64,000 nucleotides of DNA, taken from assembly GCF_900094545.1 (NCBI RefSeq), contig NZ_FMAH01000003.1, positions 124,001 to 188,000 on the forward strand. The letters run 5' to 3'. The notes beneath the pieces were generated by a model. It worked only from the letters and a program-made list of their open reading frames with translations. It was not told the DNA's origin and did no database searches. The position numbers and the translations under genes were made by a program. This DNA comes from Martinezella miluonensis (GTDB lineage: Bacteria > Pseudomonadota > Alphaproteobacteria > Rhizobiales > Rhizobiaceae). Shown one piece after another: positions 30,436-39,114 of the stretch (positions are counted from its first letter, which is position 1; every line of letters starts with the position of its first letter).

Positions 30436-30990
30436 TCAGACCGTCGCTGATGCTGTGACCGAGCCGGGAGATGGCGTAGGTGTGTCGTCGAGAAGCGCCT
30501 GTCGCAGCCGCGCCTCCTGCTCCGGCGAGAATGAGGTGCGAAGGATCCTCGCATGCTCGCCTTTGAACTCCGCCAGTACCTTTTCGGGCTGGACCTTGCG
30601 GATCAGCAGGAAAAGGGCGGAGCTGTTTGCGGGAATGGTTTCAGCCAGCTTCTTGATGAGGTCGTCGTCGATGCCGTAATCCACCATCGATCCTGCCAGT
30701 GCGCCCGATCCCGCGCCAAGTGCACCGCCGACGACCAGGCCCGCCAGAGGGTTCAGAAACAACAGACCGACCAGAGAGCCCCACAAGGCACCGGAAAGGC
30801 CGCCGCTGGCCGCGCCTGCGGCGGTCAGATTGACGCTCTGCTTGAGACGAACCTTGCCACTCTCGTCTCTGACCGCGATGACCGCGTCTTCCAGGTCGAT
30901 CAGATATTCCTTCTCAAGCTGAACGAGACGGTTGAGAACAGTATCTGCCTTGTCTGCATTATCAAAACCAAGCACCACGAGTTCAGACAT
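30436..30990 (-). CDS. DUF1269-type glycine-zipper membrane protein
   Basis: A 184-residue protein starting MSELVVLGFDNADKADTVLN, with a central Gly/Ala-rich hydrophobic hairpin (GAASGGLSGALWGSLVGLLF, then GLVVGGALGAGSGALAGSMV) and a C-terminal soluble domain (LIKKLAETIPANSSALFLLI). This is the DUF1269 pattern, usually linked to stress response. GGAGGA precedes the ATG at 30990; an in-frame start at 31035 lacks support. The molecular function is unknown. It follows a 96-residue hypothetical gene on the same strand. Confidence 0.8.
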   Translation of the reverse strand: MSELVVLGFDNADKADTVLNRLVQLEKEYLIDLEDAVIAVRDESGKVRLKQSVNLTAAGAASGGLSGALWGSLVGLLFLNPLAGLVVGGALGAGSGALAGSMVDYGIDDDLIKKLAETIPANSSALFLLIRKVQPEKVLAEFKGEHARILRTSFSPEQEARLRQALLDDTPTPSPGSVTASATV

Positions 30991-31043
30991 CGAAAATCCT
31001 CCGGGGTCGTATCGACGTGGCAGCAGATAGTGCACTGCAGCGA

Positions 31044-31334
31044 TTAGTGAACAGCGGTGCTGATCAATCGATATGGATGGGTGGCTTTGAACTGCGAGAT
31101 GACCTCGGCGGCCTGCTTAAGTACTTCGTCCGCACTTTCCGGATCGTCGCGGGCCAGCTCATCGGCGTTGACGCGGATCGCCTCGGCCATATTGCTCGAA
31201 AACGCCGCAAACTGCTTGTCGCCCTCGACCAATGCCTCGCGCGCCGCACCTTCCAACGTCAGGGCGACATCGATGAGGATTTCTTCGCGTTCCTCGACGC
31301 TCAATTCTTCGATTACTTTCGTTCTGTCTTCCAT
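31044..31334 (-). CDS. Small acidic helical hypothetical protein
   Basis: A 96-residue protein starting MEDRTKVIEELSVEEREEIL, almost all helix and strongly acidic, with no membrane segment or metal motif. The ATG at 31334 has GGAGTGAT upstream; the frame extends further but without a ribosome site. It lies 53 bases upstream of the DUF1269-type gene on the same strand and may be co-transcribed. Family not recognised. Confidence 0.6.
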   Translation of the reverse strand: MEDRTKVIEELSVEEREEILIDVALTLEGAAREALVEGDKQFAAFSSNMAEAIRVNADELARDDPESADEVLKQAAEVISQFKATHPYRLISTAVH

Positions 31335-31434
31335 TTTGATCACTCCGAATAGACGTGATTGCGACCGAGCTCGCAAAGCCTCGATCAATAAACACCTAAG
31401 AACGGAGAAATTCGGATTCAAGATCCTCAGATCT

Positions 31435-31599
31435 TTAGCCGATGTCAGGGCAAAGTCGGATCGACCAGCCGGCACATTCTACGTCGAGGAAATCCAGCTC
31501 GCGCTCGAGCCTGATCGCGACCTTGCGGTCGAGCTGTCTTGCGCGCAGCTTGCGAACGATCTCGCTACATTCGGAATGAGTGGACGTGCGCCGGCGCAT
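31435..31599 (-). CDS. Short basic hypothetical protein
   Basis: A 54-residue frame starting MRRRTSTHSECSEIVRKLRA, rich in Arg, with a C-terminal FLDVECAGWSIRLCPDIG. It begins 10 bases after the stop of the 74-residue gene on its right, which suggests co-transcription, but no good ribosome site is visible. It may be real or chance; no family recognised. Confidence 0.35.
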   Translation of the reverse strand: MRRRTSTHSECSEIVRKLRARQLDRKVAIRLERELDFLDVECAGWSIRLCPDIG

Positions 31600-31609
31600 G
31601 GCCAATCGG

Positions 31610-31834
31610 CTATTCTTCCCACTCCTCTTCGCCTGCCGAAAGCAGATCAACCAGGATGGCTACCATTCCCGCCGGCAAGTGCCGGCCCTCGCCGATCATG
31701 GCTTCGTCGCTATTCACCCAAGCCCATGCTTCCGCAAGTTCGGCCGGTGTCGCACCCGTCGCGATGATGTCGGCCGCAAGCGTTTCATCCGTGGGTCCAA
31801 GGACAGAAGTAACGTCCTGCAACGTCAATGTCAT
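31610..31834 (-). CDS. Small acidic hypothetical protein
   Basis: A 74-residue acidic protein starting MTLTLQDVTSVLGPTDETLA and ending LLSAGEEEWEE. AGGGAG lies seven bases before the ATG at 31834. It is soluble and helical, with Pro/Ala-rich TGATPAELAEAWAW in the middle. I do not recognise the family. It sits in a row of short leftward genes (30436-32254), none with a clear metabolic role. Confidence 0.6.
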   Translation of the reverse strand: MTLTLQDVTSVLGPTDETLAADIIATGATPAELAEAWAWVNSDEAMIGEGRHLPAGMVAILVDLLSAGEEEWEE

Positions 31835-32086
31835 GTCTCGCTCCCTACCGCTTTCTCGATTGGACAGAGAATAATCCCGATATAGAAGCCTACTGGCGAA
31901 ATTCCACCGCCACGGCGACAAGTTGCGTGAGCCCTTCGATTCCGGCGAGACAATTTGCTGCGGAATTGCTTCAGCCCCCTTCTGGAAATGCAGCAAGCGG
32001 AACAGGATCGGGCCGGCATACGCCTGCTTCTGCCGGGTGATGCACCTGGCCACCTGCTGTCTCAATGCTGAAGAAGGTCTGACTCG

Positions 32087-32254
32087 TCAGAACCCCGGGC
32101 CGGCAGGACCGCCCTTCAGGGTGAAGTAAGCAAAGGCCGCTATGAAAAACGCGACGACGGCGACGATCGTCAGCAAACGCTTCAGCCAGGGCGGCGTTTG
32201 TCGTGGCGGTTTCGGCTTGGGACGGCGCTCAAATTTGACAACATTATCTGACAT
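32087..32254 (-). CDS. Small single-pass membrane protein
   Basis: A 55-residue frame: a polar, Lys/Pro-rich N-terminus (MSDNVVKFERRPKPKPPRQT), then one hydrophobic helix (LLTIVAVVAFFIAAFAYFTL) and a short Gly/Pro tail. This layout suggests an inner-membrane peptide with cytoplasmic N-terminus. The ribosome site is weak. Codon use is protein-like and similar short proteins are common in rhizobia. Function unknown. Confidence 0.6.
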   Translation of the reverse strand: MSDNVVKFERRPKPKPPRQTPPWLKRLLTIVAVVAFFIAAFAYFTLKGGPAGPGF

Positions 32255-32491
32255 GCTAACCGCTTAGCGAAGATTGAACACTTTGCCAATCCAGTATGAG
32301 CGCCAGCGAGGCAACCTTTCTGCAACCAACGAAGTCGCTCAACCCAGTTCCCGATCCGATCTACGACACACCGGGGGCGTGCAAGTAGGTCGCTGTCAAT
32401 ACCCGCAGTCAAAGCAAATGTGCCAGGCTCAAATCGCGAGTGCGTGGCCCGGCATGAGAACAAAATCCACTAAGCTCCCGAAGGTATCTTC

Positions 32492-33256
32492 TTGAATATA
32501 CTCAATTCAATTCGCCCTTGGACCGCCCAACAGCGTGCCTTGATCGTCCCATTCCCCGCAGAGCAGGACCTCGCAGAGCGCAAGTCTAAGGCGAATGCCG
32601 CCGATGGTCCGGTGGTTGCATTTTTTACCGAGGGCAGCTTTTACGAACAGGAAAGTAAGCGCATGTCCCGCTCGGCCGAACGGCTCGGCCTCAAGGTACA
32701 TGCCACGGCATTGCCGAGTGCCGGTAGCTGGGTGTTGAATGCCGGCCTGAAGCCCGGCTTCCTGTTGCAGGAAAGAGCAAAGCTGCGCGGACCGTTGCTT
32801 TACGTCGACGTCGATGCCGTCTTCCATCGCAATCCCTGGCCGGAACTTCGCAAGCTCGATTGCGATATCGCCGTCTATTACGAAGCCGCCGGCCGTCTGG
32901 TCAGCGCGACCATCCTCCTCAACGATACACCCGCGACGGCGCAGCTTCTGGAGCTTTGGCGGCAGGGATGCCTTGCCAATCCTGACATGTGGGACCAGCT
33001 CGTTCTCGAAGAGATCATTGCCGAGGATGAGAAAAGCGCCAATCCGCAGTTCCGCGTCGTGAAGCTACCCGTATCCTTTTGCTGGATCTTCGATCGTGTT
33101 GAAAATGAAGAGGTCCGTGAGGTCTTCATTGAGCAGCTTCAGGCCAGCCGGGAGGCAAAGAAGCGCAAGCGCTGGTTCGGCCGCATCGGCAAGCGCTTGA
33201 AACGCCGTCGCGACCGGATCGATGACATAGAACGGATCTTGGACAGCGGGAGCTGA
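32492..33256 (+). CDS. Nucleotide-diphospho-sugar transferase-like protein
   Basis: A 254-residue protein with a DXD motif in GPLLYVDVDAVFHRNPWPEL, the usual metal/nucleotide-sugar site of GT-A fold glycosyltransferases. Upstream, VVAFFTEGSFYEQESKRM and SAGSWVLNAGLKPGFLLQ resemble small transferase-like proteins of this group, and DQLVLEEI suggests the conserved acidic loop. The C-terminus is very basic (KKRKRWFGRIGKRLKRRRDR). The start is TTG 32492 with GAAGG upstream. No sugar-biosynthesis genes are near; acceptor unknown. Confidence 0.6.
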   Translation: MNILNSIRPWTAQQRALIVPFPAEQDLAERKSKANAADGPVVAFFTEGSFYEQESKRMSRSAERLGLKVHATALPSAGSWVLNAGLKPGFLLQERAKLRGPLLYVDVDAVFHRNPWPELRKLDCDIAVYYEAAGRLVSATILLNDTPATAQLLELWRQGCLANPDMWDQLVLEEIIAEDEKSANPQFRVVKLPVSFCWIFDRVENEEVREVFIEQLQASREAKKRKRWFGRIGKRLKRRRDRIDDIERILDSGS

Positions 33257-33323
33257 CGGGGTTGTCCTTCGCTTCGAATAGCGCTTGAAGCCAGCACTCA
33301 ATCGCGATCCGACCGCTGCGCGA

Positions 33324-34253
33324 TCACAACATGTCGCCAAGGGACCAATGGTTGCTCCAGCGGGCATCGATCTCGTCTTCGACATTCTGGTAACGGATGT
33401 CGGTGGAAAGACGCAGCCGCTGCCGCTCGTCCTGGTTGGTCGTCGAGGCGTGGATCATGAAGGGCGAGTGGAGCATGATGTCGCCCGCCTCGTAGCCGGC
33501 GATCAGCCAGCGGGTATCGAAGCGCTCCGCCATGTCGGGCAGATCCTTCGAAACCCATCCGCCTTCCGTCATGTTGCGATTATAAGCGCTCACACGTTCC
33601 TCGGGACTGAAATCCTTGTTCTGTTCGGCGAATTCACGCTCCATTTTCGCGCCGATCGCGTGGGATCCCTCGAGATAGGTCAGGCCGCCCATTTCGACGG
33701 GAATGTCTCCGATGGGAATCCATGTGGTCACGACCCGGCTTGTCCCACCGCGCAGATAGACGAGATCATAATGCGCAGGCGTCGCGGTTGTCGTTCCGGG
33801 CCGGACATGGCGCATGATCTTGCGCTTGTGCAGATAGGAAATGCCTTTCAGAAACTCATCCATGAAACGAGCCATGCGCGGCTGCGCGCAGAAGCCCTCG
33901 TAGGCCACCGAGCGCACCAATGACATCAAACAGCGGTCCACGACCCTGTTATCGGGGGCGATAGCGGAGGCGATCCCATCGCGCGGATCCGTGCCCGGTG
34001 CAATCAGACCAGTGGCAGCCATGTGGCCGAACACCCAGCCGCGGAACTCGATGACCTCGTTTCGCGGCAAAAACCCTTTCAACCAGACATATCCATTCTC
34101 TTCATAGAGACGACGGATCGCCGCAACGCCGATGCTCGGATCGGTGGGCGTGAGATAACCGAGCCGATTTGGCGCCGTCGACAGGACCTTTTCATTTGCA
34201 ACAAGGCCAAGCTTCTTCTTGTCAGTCTGCACCGTCTGCACTGAAATCGACAT
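33324..34253 (-). CDS. Phytanoyl-CoA dioxygenase (PhyH)-family protein
   Basis: A 309-residue Fe(II)/2-oxoglutarate-type oxygenase. The facial triad is recognisable: His and Asp in TPAHYDLVYLRGG and the distal His in GDIMLHSPFMIHASTTN, followed by a 2-oxoglutarate-binding Arg in RQRLRLSTD. PhyH proteins hydroxylate lipids or small metabolites. The start at 34253 (MSISVQTVQ) is chosen because an in-frame frame to 34352 overlaps the divergent regulator start. An AraC regulator lies divergently 97 bases away and probably controls it. Confidence 0.82.
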   Translation of the reverse strand: MSISVQTVQTDKKKLGLVANEKVLSTAPNRLGYLTPTDPSIGVAAIRRLYEENGYVWLKGFLPRNEVIEFRGWVFGHMAATGLIAPGTDPRDGIASAIAPDNRVVDRCLMSLVRSVAYEGFCAQPRMARFMDEFLKGISYLHKRKIMRHVRPGTTTATPAHYDLVYLRGGTSRVVTTWIPIGDIPVEMGGLTYLEGSHAIGAKMEREFAEQNKDFSPEERVSAYNRNMTEGGWVSKDLPDMAERFDTRWLIAGYEAGDIMLHSPFMIHASTTNQDERQRLRLSTDIRYQNVEDEIDARWSNHWSLGDML

Positions 34254-34350
34254 TTCACTCGCCCGAGATTTGAGTTGATGACCCGTTGAATCTAACGAAC
34301 GAAGCTGCTTTCCTACATGGAGGAAAATAATACTGGACTTTTCGCTCACC

Positions 34351-35175
34351 ATGAAAACGACAGATGCAATCTATCGATCACCTCTCGCCACCATGGGAGG
34401 ATTGGTGGTCACCGGCAGCGGGAAACAGTATGTCATGCATTCGGTGAAGGCTCGGAAGCTGCCGAGCTATGCGGCCGTTCTGGTCGAACATGGCCAAGGT
34501 TTTCTGGAAACCGATGCAGGCGGTCGTCAAAGCGTGAACGGCCCTGCCCTTTTCTGGCTTTTCCCAAATCGCCAGCACTCATACGGCCCCGATGCCGACG
34601 GTTGGAGCGAGCGATGGGCGCTATTCGAAGGCTCTCTTGTGCGTGACTTCCTGCGCTTGCGGCTGATCAGCGAGCAGGATCCGATCACGCCTCTTCGCAA
34701 CCTCGATCGTGCGCAACGCCTCTTCAGCAACCTTCACGCCGACCTGCTCGAGGATACGCCCCTCGCCAGAGCTTCGGCCGCGTCGACACTCCATCAGATC
34801 GTCGTCCTATCGGCACAGCAAACGAGCCGGGCCAAGCCTTCGCCGCAGGAGGGCCCTGACATTGCAGGGATCATCGATGCCCTTCGCAGGCGAGCGATGG
34901 AGCCGCTCGATATGGTGGCCTTCGCCGCCGAGCATGGCATATCGCCCGCAACACTGCGCAGGAAGGTCGTTGCGGAAGTCGGGCTGTCACCAAAAGGCTT
35001 TCAGCTGCGGCTGCGTATGGATCACGCCAAGGAGCTGTTGGCCACGACGGATGACAAGATCGAGATCATCGCCGCCAAGGTCGGCATCGATGATGCGTTT
35101 TACTTCTCACGGCTGTTTCACGAGCGGGAAAACTGCACGCCGCGCGAGTTCCGCGCGCAATTCAGAAGAAGCTGA
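34351..35175 (+). CDS. AraC-family transcriptional regulator
   Basis: A 274-residue regulator: an N-terminal cupin-like sensing domain (for example VLVEHGQGFLETDAGG and LFWLFPNRQHSYGPD) and a C-terminal double helix-turn-helix with DMVAFAAEHGISPATLRRKV and KIEIIAAKVGIDDAFYFSRL followed by FRAQF. It diverges from the PhyH-family oxygenase gene and most likely activates it. No clear ribosome site precedes the ATG. Confidence 0.88.
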   Translation: MKTTDAIYRSPLATMGGLVVTGSGKQYVMHSVKARKLPSYAAVLVEHGQGFLETDAGGRQSVNGPALFWLFPNRQHSYGPDADGWSERWALFEGSLVRDFLRLRLISEQDPITPLRNLDRAQRLFSNLHADLLEDTPLARASAASTLHQIVVLSAQQTSRAKPSPQEGPDIAGIIDALRRRAMEPLDMVAFAAEHGISPATLRRKVVAEVGLSPKGFQLRLRMDHAKELLATTDDKIEIIAAKVGIDDAFYFSRLFHERENCTPREFRAQFRRS

Positions 35176-35227
35176 GCTGCCGTGGAATTGGAACTATCCT
35201 CACCATGGCCTCATCGAAACCTGTCGC

Positions 35228-36124
35228 TCACGCTTCGACATTTCCGTCAGTGGGGTTCCGCTCCAAATTCCGCCGTCGCCAGGCTGCCGGTGCCTCTCCG
35301 ATCCGCTTGCGGAAGAAACGTGAAAAATAGGCCGGATCTTCAAAGCCCACTTCCCGGCCGATATCCTCGATCGAGCGGATGGTGAACATCAACAGCCGCT
35401 TGGCCTCAAGCAGCCGCCGCTCAAGCAGCAGCTCCTTGACGGTGAGCCCGAAAATCTCGCGCGCTGCCTTGTCAAGCAGATGCGGGGTCGTAGCGAGCAG
35501 CTCGACGTATCGGCCGACCGGCCAATCGCTCCTGTAGTGACGATCGACAGCGCTTCGCAGCGACAGGGCAAGAGCGAGCGTCGGCGAGGCTGCCGGCAAT
35601 GCAACGCTGCCGCCAAGGCGGCCCATCAGCGAGAGCACGACGCCGATCAGTCCCAGCATGACCTTTTCGCTCTGACCACCGCGATCTGTATATTCGGCGC
35701 TCACCATTTCCAGCAGGGCATCGACCCGCTTCCACGACGGATCTTCGGGTCGACCCGTCAGAAAAGTCGGCGTATCGAGGCTGAGATCCACCTGAAGTGC
35801 AAGCGCCTTCAGCGTATCGTCCGAGACGGACACGACGATAGCATCCGACTGATCGTCAACGTCGAATCCGTGGATGATATTGCTCGGCACGAAGCTGATG
35901 GTCGGAGCGGAAAAATTCCAAGTACTGTCTTCGATGCGATAATGGCCGCCGCCCTTGAACCAATAGGTAATCTGCCCCATCGACGGATGCTTGTGCGACG
36001 CAACATGCCCGAAATGCAGCGTTTTCCGGTCCATGACCGTTTCAACATGCAAGAATCCGACATCAAGCACGCGGCTGGGCTCACCGTAGACAAAGAAATT
36101 CGGGATCTCGTTCTTCTGCGACAT
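35228..36124 (-). CDS. AraC-family regulator, HpaA/PobR-like
   Basis: A 298-residue regulator. The N-terminus (IPNFFVYGEPSRVLDVGFLH) and cupin-like part (HFGHVASHKHPSMGQITYWF, GGGHYRIEDSTWNF) resemble the HpaA and PobR activators of aromatic-acid breakdown. The C-terminal helix-turn-helix contains RLLMFTIRSIEDIGREVGFE and DPAYFSRFFRK. It diverges from hpaB across 95 bases, so it probably activates hpaBC in response to 4-hydroxyphenylacetate or a related phenol (inference). The start 36124 is chosen by homology; the frame extends to 36205. Confidence 0.8.
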   Translation of the reverse strand: MSQKNEIPNFFVYGEPSRVLDVGFLHVETVMDRKTLHFGHVASHKHPSMGQITYWFKGGGHYRIEDSTWNFSAPTISFVPSNIIHGFDVDDQSDAIVVSVSDDTLKALALQVDLSLDTPTFLTGRPEDPSWKRVDALLEMVSAEYTDRGGQSEKVMLGLIGVVLSLMGRLGGSVALPAASPTLALALSLRSAVDRHYRSDWPVGRYVELLATTPHLLDKAAREIFGLTVKELLLERRLLEAKRLLMFTIRSIEDIGREVGFEDPAYFSRFFRKRIGEAPAAWRRRNLERNPTDGNVEA

Positions 36125-36219
36125 GCCAGAAAAAGTACCAGCGAATTGCCTCCTTTGTCCATGGCTGCAATTGCGGCGGCGACGTAGCATCAGCCATGAT
36201 CTCAAGGGAGGAATACGAG

Positions 36220-37782
36220 ATGCGAGCTGAAGACCACCGCGGCGACAAGACCCGTCCTTTTACCGGCGCCGAGTATCTGCAAAGCCTGCGCGACGGCCGC
36301 GAAGTCTATATCAACGGCGAACGCATCGTCGATGTGACGGCGCATCCATCCATGCGCAATTCCGCCCGCTCGATCGCGCGGATGTATGATGCGCTGCACG
36401 ACGAAAAGACCAGGGAGCGGCTGACCGCGCCGACCGACACCGGCTCGGGCGGCTACACCCACAAATATTTCCGAGTGGCAAAATCCTCCGCCGAACTCGT
36501 CGCGCAGCAGGGCGCCATCGCCGATTGGGCGCGCATGTCCTATGGCTGGATGGGCCGCACCGCCGATTACAAGGCCGCCCTCATGAACACGCTCGGCGCC
36601 AATGCCGACTGGTACGGTCCGTTCAAGGACAATGCGTTGTCCTGGCACAAGCGCGCGCAGGAATCCGTGCTGTTCATGAACCACGCGATCGTCAATCCAC
36701 CGATCGATCGCCACAAACCGGCCGATGCCGTCAAGGATGTCTTCGTCCACATCACCAAGGAGACCGATGCGGGCATTTATGTTTCCGGTGCCAAGGTGGT
36801 GGCGACGTCCTCGGCCCTTACCCATTACAATTTCCTTGCCCAGAGCTCGGCAACAGTCACGGAAGATCCGTCGCTGTCGGTCATGTTCATCGTTCCGATG
36901 AATGCGCCTGGTATCAAGATGTTCTGCCGCGTCTCCTATGAGCAGACCGCCAATACTGTGGGACAACCCTTCGACTATCCGCTATCGTCACGCTTCGACG
37001 AAAACGATGCCATCCTGGTGCTCGACAATGTCTTCGTGCCCTGGGAAGACGTGCTCGTGCTGCGCGATGCGGCCAAGATCCTCTCCTTCCATCCGGCCTC
37101 CGGCTTCATGCATGGCTATTGCTTCCAGGGCTGCACGCGTTTCGCCGTCAAGCTCGACTTCATCGCCGGACTGCTAGCGAAAGCACTGCGCGCGACCGGC
37201 GGCGATGCCTTCCGCGGCAATCAGGCGGCACTCGGCGAGGTTATCGCGCTCCGCCACATGTTCTGGTCCTTCTCCAACGCCATGGCCTACAATCCGCAAC
37301 CTTGGGCGAATGGCGCAGTGTTGCCGAACATGGAAGCCGCCCTTTCCTATCGCACCTTCATGTCGGAGGCCTATCCGCGCGTCATCGAAACGGTGCGCAA
37401 GGTCGTCGCCTCCGGCCTCATCTACCTGCCGTCCTCCGCCAAGGATTTCGGCAATCCGGAGATCGACCGCTATCTCGCGCAGTATGTACGCGGCTCCAAC
37501 GATATGGGCCATATCGAGCGCATCAAGATCATGAAGCTGCTGTGGGACGCGACCGGCACCGAGTTCGGCGGGCGGCACGCTCTCTATGAGCTCAACTATG
37601 CCGGCGCGCCGGAGGAAGTCCGCCTGCAGGTTCTGAAAGGTGCCGAGCGCGGCGGTCGGCTGAAGGAAATGGAGGCGCTCGTCGATCGCTGCATGAGCGA
37701 TTACGACGAAAACGGCTGGACCGGTGATACCTGGCTTCCGCCGCTTGGGCAAACCTCCCCTATCCGCAACGCTGCCGAGTGA
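36220..37782 (+). CDS. hpaB: 4-hydroxyphenylacetate 3-monooxygenase, oxygenase component
   Basis: A 520-residue FADH2-dependent hydroxylase of the HpaB family. Recognisable stretches are RPFTGAEYLQSLRDGREVYI, VDVTAHPSMRNSARSIARMY and SRFDENDAILVLDNVFVPWE (flavin/loop region). It adds a hydroxyl ortho to the phenol of 4-hydroxyphenylacetate to give homoprotocatechuate. GGGAGG lies eight bases before the ATG at 36220. The reductase hpaC follows after 10 bases. Related HpaB-family enzymes act on other phenols, so the exact substrate rests on the downstream hpa pathway 19 kb away. Confidence 0.88.
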   Translation: MRAEDHRGDKTRPFTGAEYLQSLRDGREVYINGERIVDVTAHPSMRNSARSIARMYDALHDEKTRERLTAPTDTGSGGYTHKYFRVAKSSAELVAQQGAIADWARMSYGWMGRTADYKAALMNTLGANADWYGPFKDNALSWHKRAQESVLFMNHAIVNPPIDRHKPADAVKDVFVHITKETDAGIYVSGAKVVATSSALTHYNFLAQSSATVTEDPSLSVMFIVPMNAPGIKMFCRVSYEQTANTVGQPFDYPLSSRFDENDAILVLDNVFVPWEDVLVLRDAAKILSFHPASGFMHGYCFQGCTRFAVKLDFIAGLLAKALRATGGDAFRGNQAALGEVIALRHMFWSFSNAMAYNPQPWANGAVLPNMEAALSYRTFMSEAYPRVIETVRKVVASGLIYLPSSAKDFGNPEIDRYLAQYVRGSNDMGHIERIKIMKLLWDATGTEFGGRHALYELNYAGAPEEVRLQVLKGAERGGRLKEMEALVDRCMSDYDENGWTGDTWLPPLGQTSPIRNAAE

Positions 37783-37792
37783 GGCCGTTGCC

Positions 37793-38305
37793 ATGGAGGA
37801 GCAACTCTCGAAAACCGAATTCCGCAACGCGATGGCCAGGGTCTGCGCACCCGTCAACGTCATCACCACCAACGGCCCTGCCGGTCGCGGCGGCTTCACA
37901 GCGACGGCCATGTGCAGCGTCACCGACGAGCCGCCGACGCTGCTGGTCTGCATGAACAGCCGCTCGATGCAAACGGCGCTCTTCTTCGAAAACCGTCGCT
38001 TCTGCGTCAATGTCCTGACGCAGGAGCACAAGGAGCTGGCCGGCTATTTCGCCGGTCAGCGCGCCGACATGGAAGAGCGCTACGCCGCTGCGGAATGGAT
38101 CAACTTCCGCTCTGGCAGCCAGGCGCTCTCCGACGCCATTGTCTCCTTCGATTGCCGACTGACGGAGGCTCGCCTCGTCGGCACCCATCATATCTTCATC
38201 GGCGAAGTGATTGATATCCGCAGCCGCAGGGATGGGCATGCCCTTCTCTATTTCGACCGCAACTATGTGCATGTGCCGACCCAGACGGGCAGCTTCGGCG
38301 GTTAA
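37793..38305 (+). CDS. hpaC: Flavin reductase component of the hydroxylase
   Basis: A 170-residue flavin reductase. FRNAMARVCAPVNVITTNGP, GFTATAMCSVTDEPPTLLVC and FCVNVLTQEHKELAGYFAG mark the HpaC-like FMN-binding split-barrel family. It supplies FADH2 to HpaB. It follows hpaB after 10 bases, with GAGG just before the ATG. Confidence 0.9.
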   Translation: MEEQLSKTEFRNAMARVCAPVNVITTNGPAGRGGFTATAMCSVTDEPPTLLVCMNSRSMQTALFFENRRFCVNVLTQEHKELAGYFAGQRADMEERYAAAEWINFRSGSQALSDAIVSFDCRLTEARLVGTHHIFIGEVIDIRSRRDGHALLYFDRNYVHVPTQTGSFGG

Positions 38306-38449
38306 GTGCCGGGATGGGGACGTTGCCGGAGCGCGCGGAGGACGGCTGACACGCAATGCCGACCGTTGATCGCCCAATAGCGACGACGCGCTTTCCTTTC
38401 TGCAACGTCTGAAAGCTGCTAAGATCGACTCCACGGGATGGAGGCGCCG

Positions 38450-39100
38450 ATGAGCGATCTGGTTCTGAACACTTTCGATTGGGTTCCCGAGAAGCCGCGC
38501 GGTTATGTCCGTGACCTGCGCGTCCGTTGGGCTATGGAAGAGGCCGGGCTCCCCTACAGCGTCAGAGGCGTGCCGTTTCGCGATCGGGATGCCGAGCATT
38601 TCGCCCACCAGCCTTTCGGCCAGGTGCCGTGGCTGACCGATGGCGACATCTCGATCTTCGAGAGCGGCGCGATCCTGCTTTACCTCGGAGAGCGCAGCGA
38701 TGTGTTGATGCCCTCCGATCCGCATGGCCGCAGCAAAGCGCTGGAGTGGTTGTTTGCCGCCCTCAACTCGGTGGAAATGGCAAGCCTGCCCTGGTCGATC
38801 ATGATGTTCTCTGGCCACACCGATGACACGCCGGCCTGGAACCGCTTGCAGCAATTTCTCACTGCCCGGCTCCAGCGTATGGAGCCGGTATTGGCCGCAC
38901 GCGAATGGCTGGCGGGCACCTTCTCCGTCGCCGACATTCTCATGGCGGATGTGCTGCGTCTCGTCGACCGATTCGACGGATTGGCGGAATATCCCGCCTG
39001 CCGCGATTATGTGGCGCGCGCCCTTGAGCGCCCTTCATTCGCGAAGGCACATGCGGACCAAATGGCACATTTCGCGGCCGGAGACAGCGCCAGACATTGA
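38450..39100 (+). CDS. Glutathione S-transferase-family protein
   Basis: A 216-residue protein with a thioredoxin-like N-terminal half (Pro in FGQVPWLTDGD, then SIFESGAILLYLGERS) and a helical C-terminal domain (EWLAGTFSVADILMADVLRL). This is the standard GST layout. GGAGG precedes the ATG at 38450. It follows hpaC after 144 bases on the same strand; GSTs in aromatic pathways may handle reactive aldehydes or maleyl isomers, but no specific role can be assigned. Confidence 0.82.
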   Translation: MSDLVLNTFDWVPEKPRGYVRDLRVRWAMEEAGLPYSVRGVPFRDRDAEHFAHQPFGQVPWLTDGDISIFESGAILLYLGERSDVLMPSDPHGRSKALEWLFAALNSVEMASLPWSIMMFSGHTDDTPAWNRLQQFLTARLQRMEPVLAAREWLAGTFSVADILMADVLRLVDRFDGLAEYPACRDYVARALERPSFAKAHADQMAHFAAGDSARH

Positions 39101-39114
39101 CGGTCACGTGACCG

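Noticed and set aside
32182..32463. Minus-strand frame of 93 codons overlapping the small membrane protein gene
   Set aside because: It overlaps a better-supported 55-residue frame and has no ribosome site or recognisable family.
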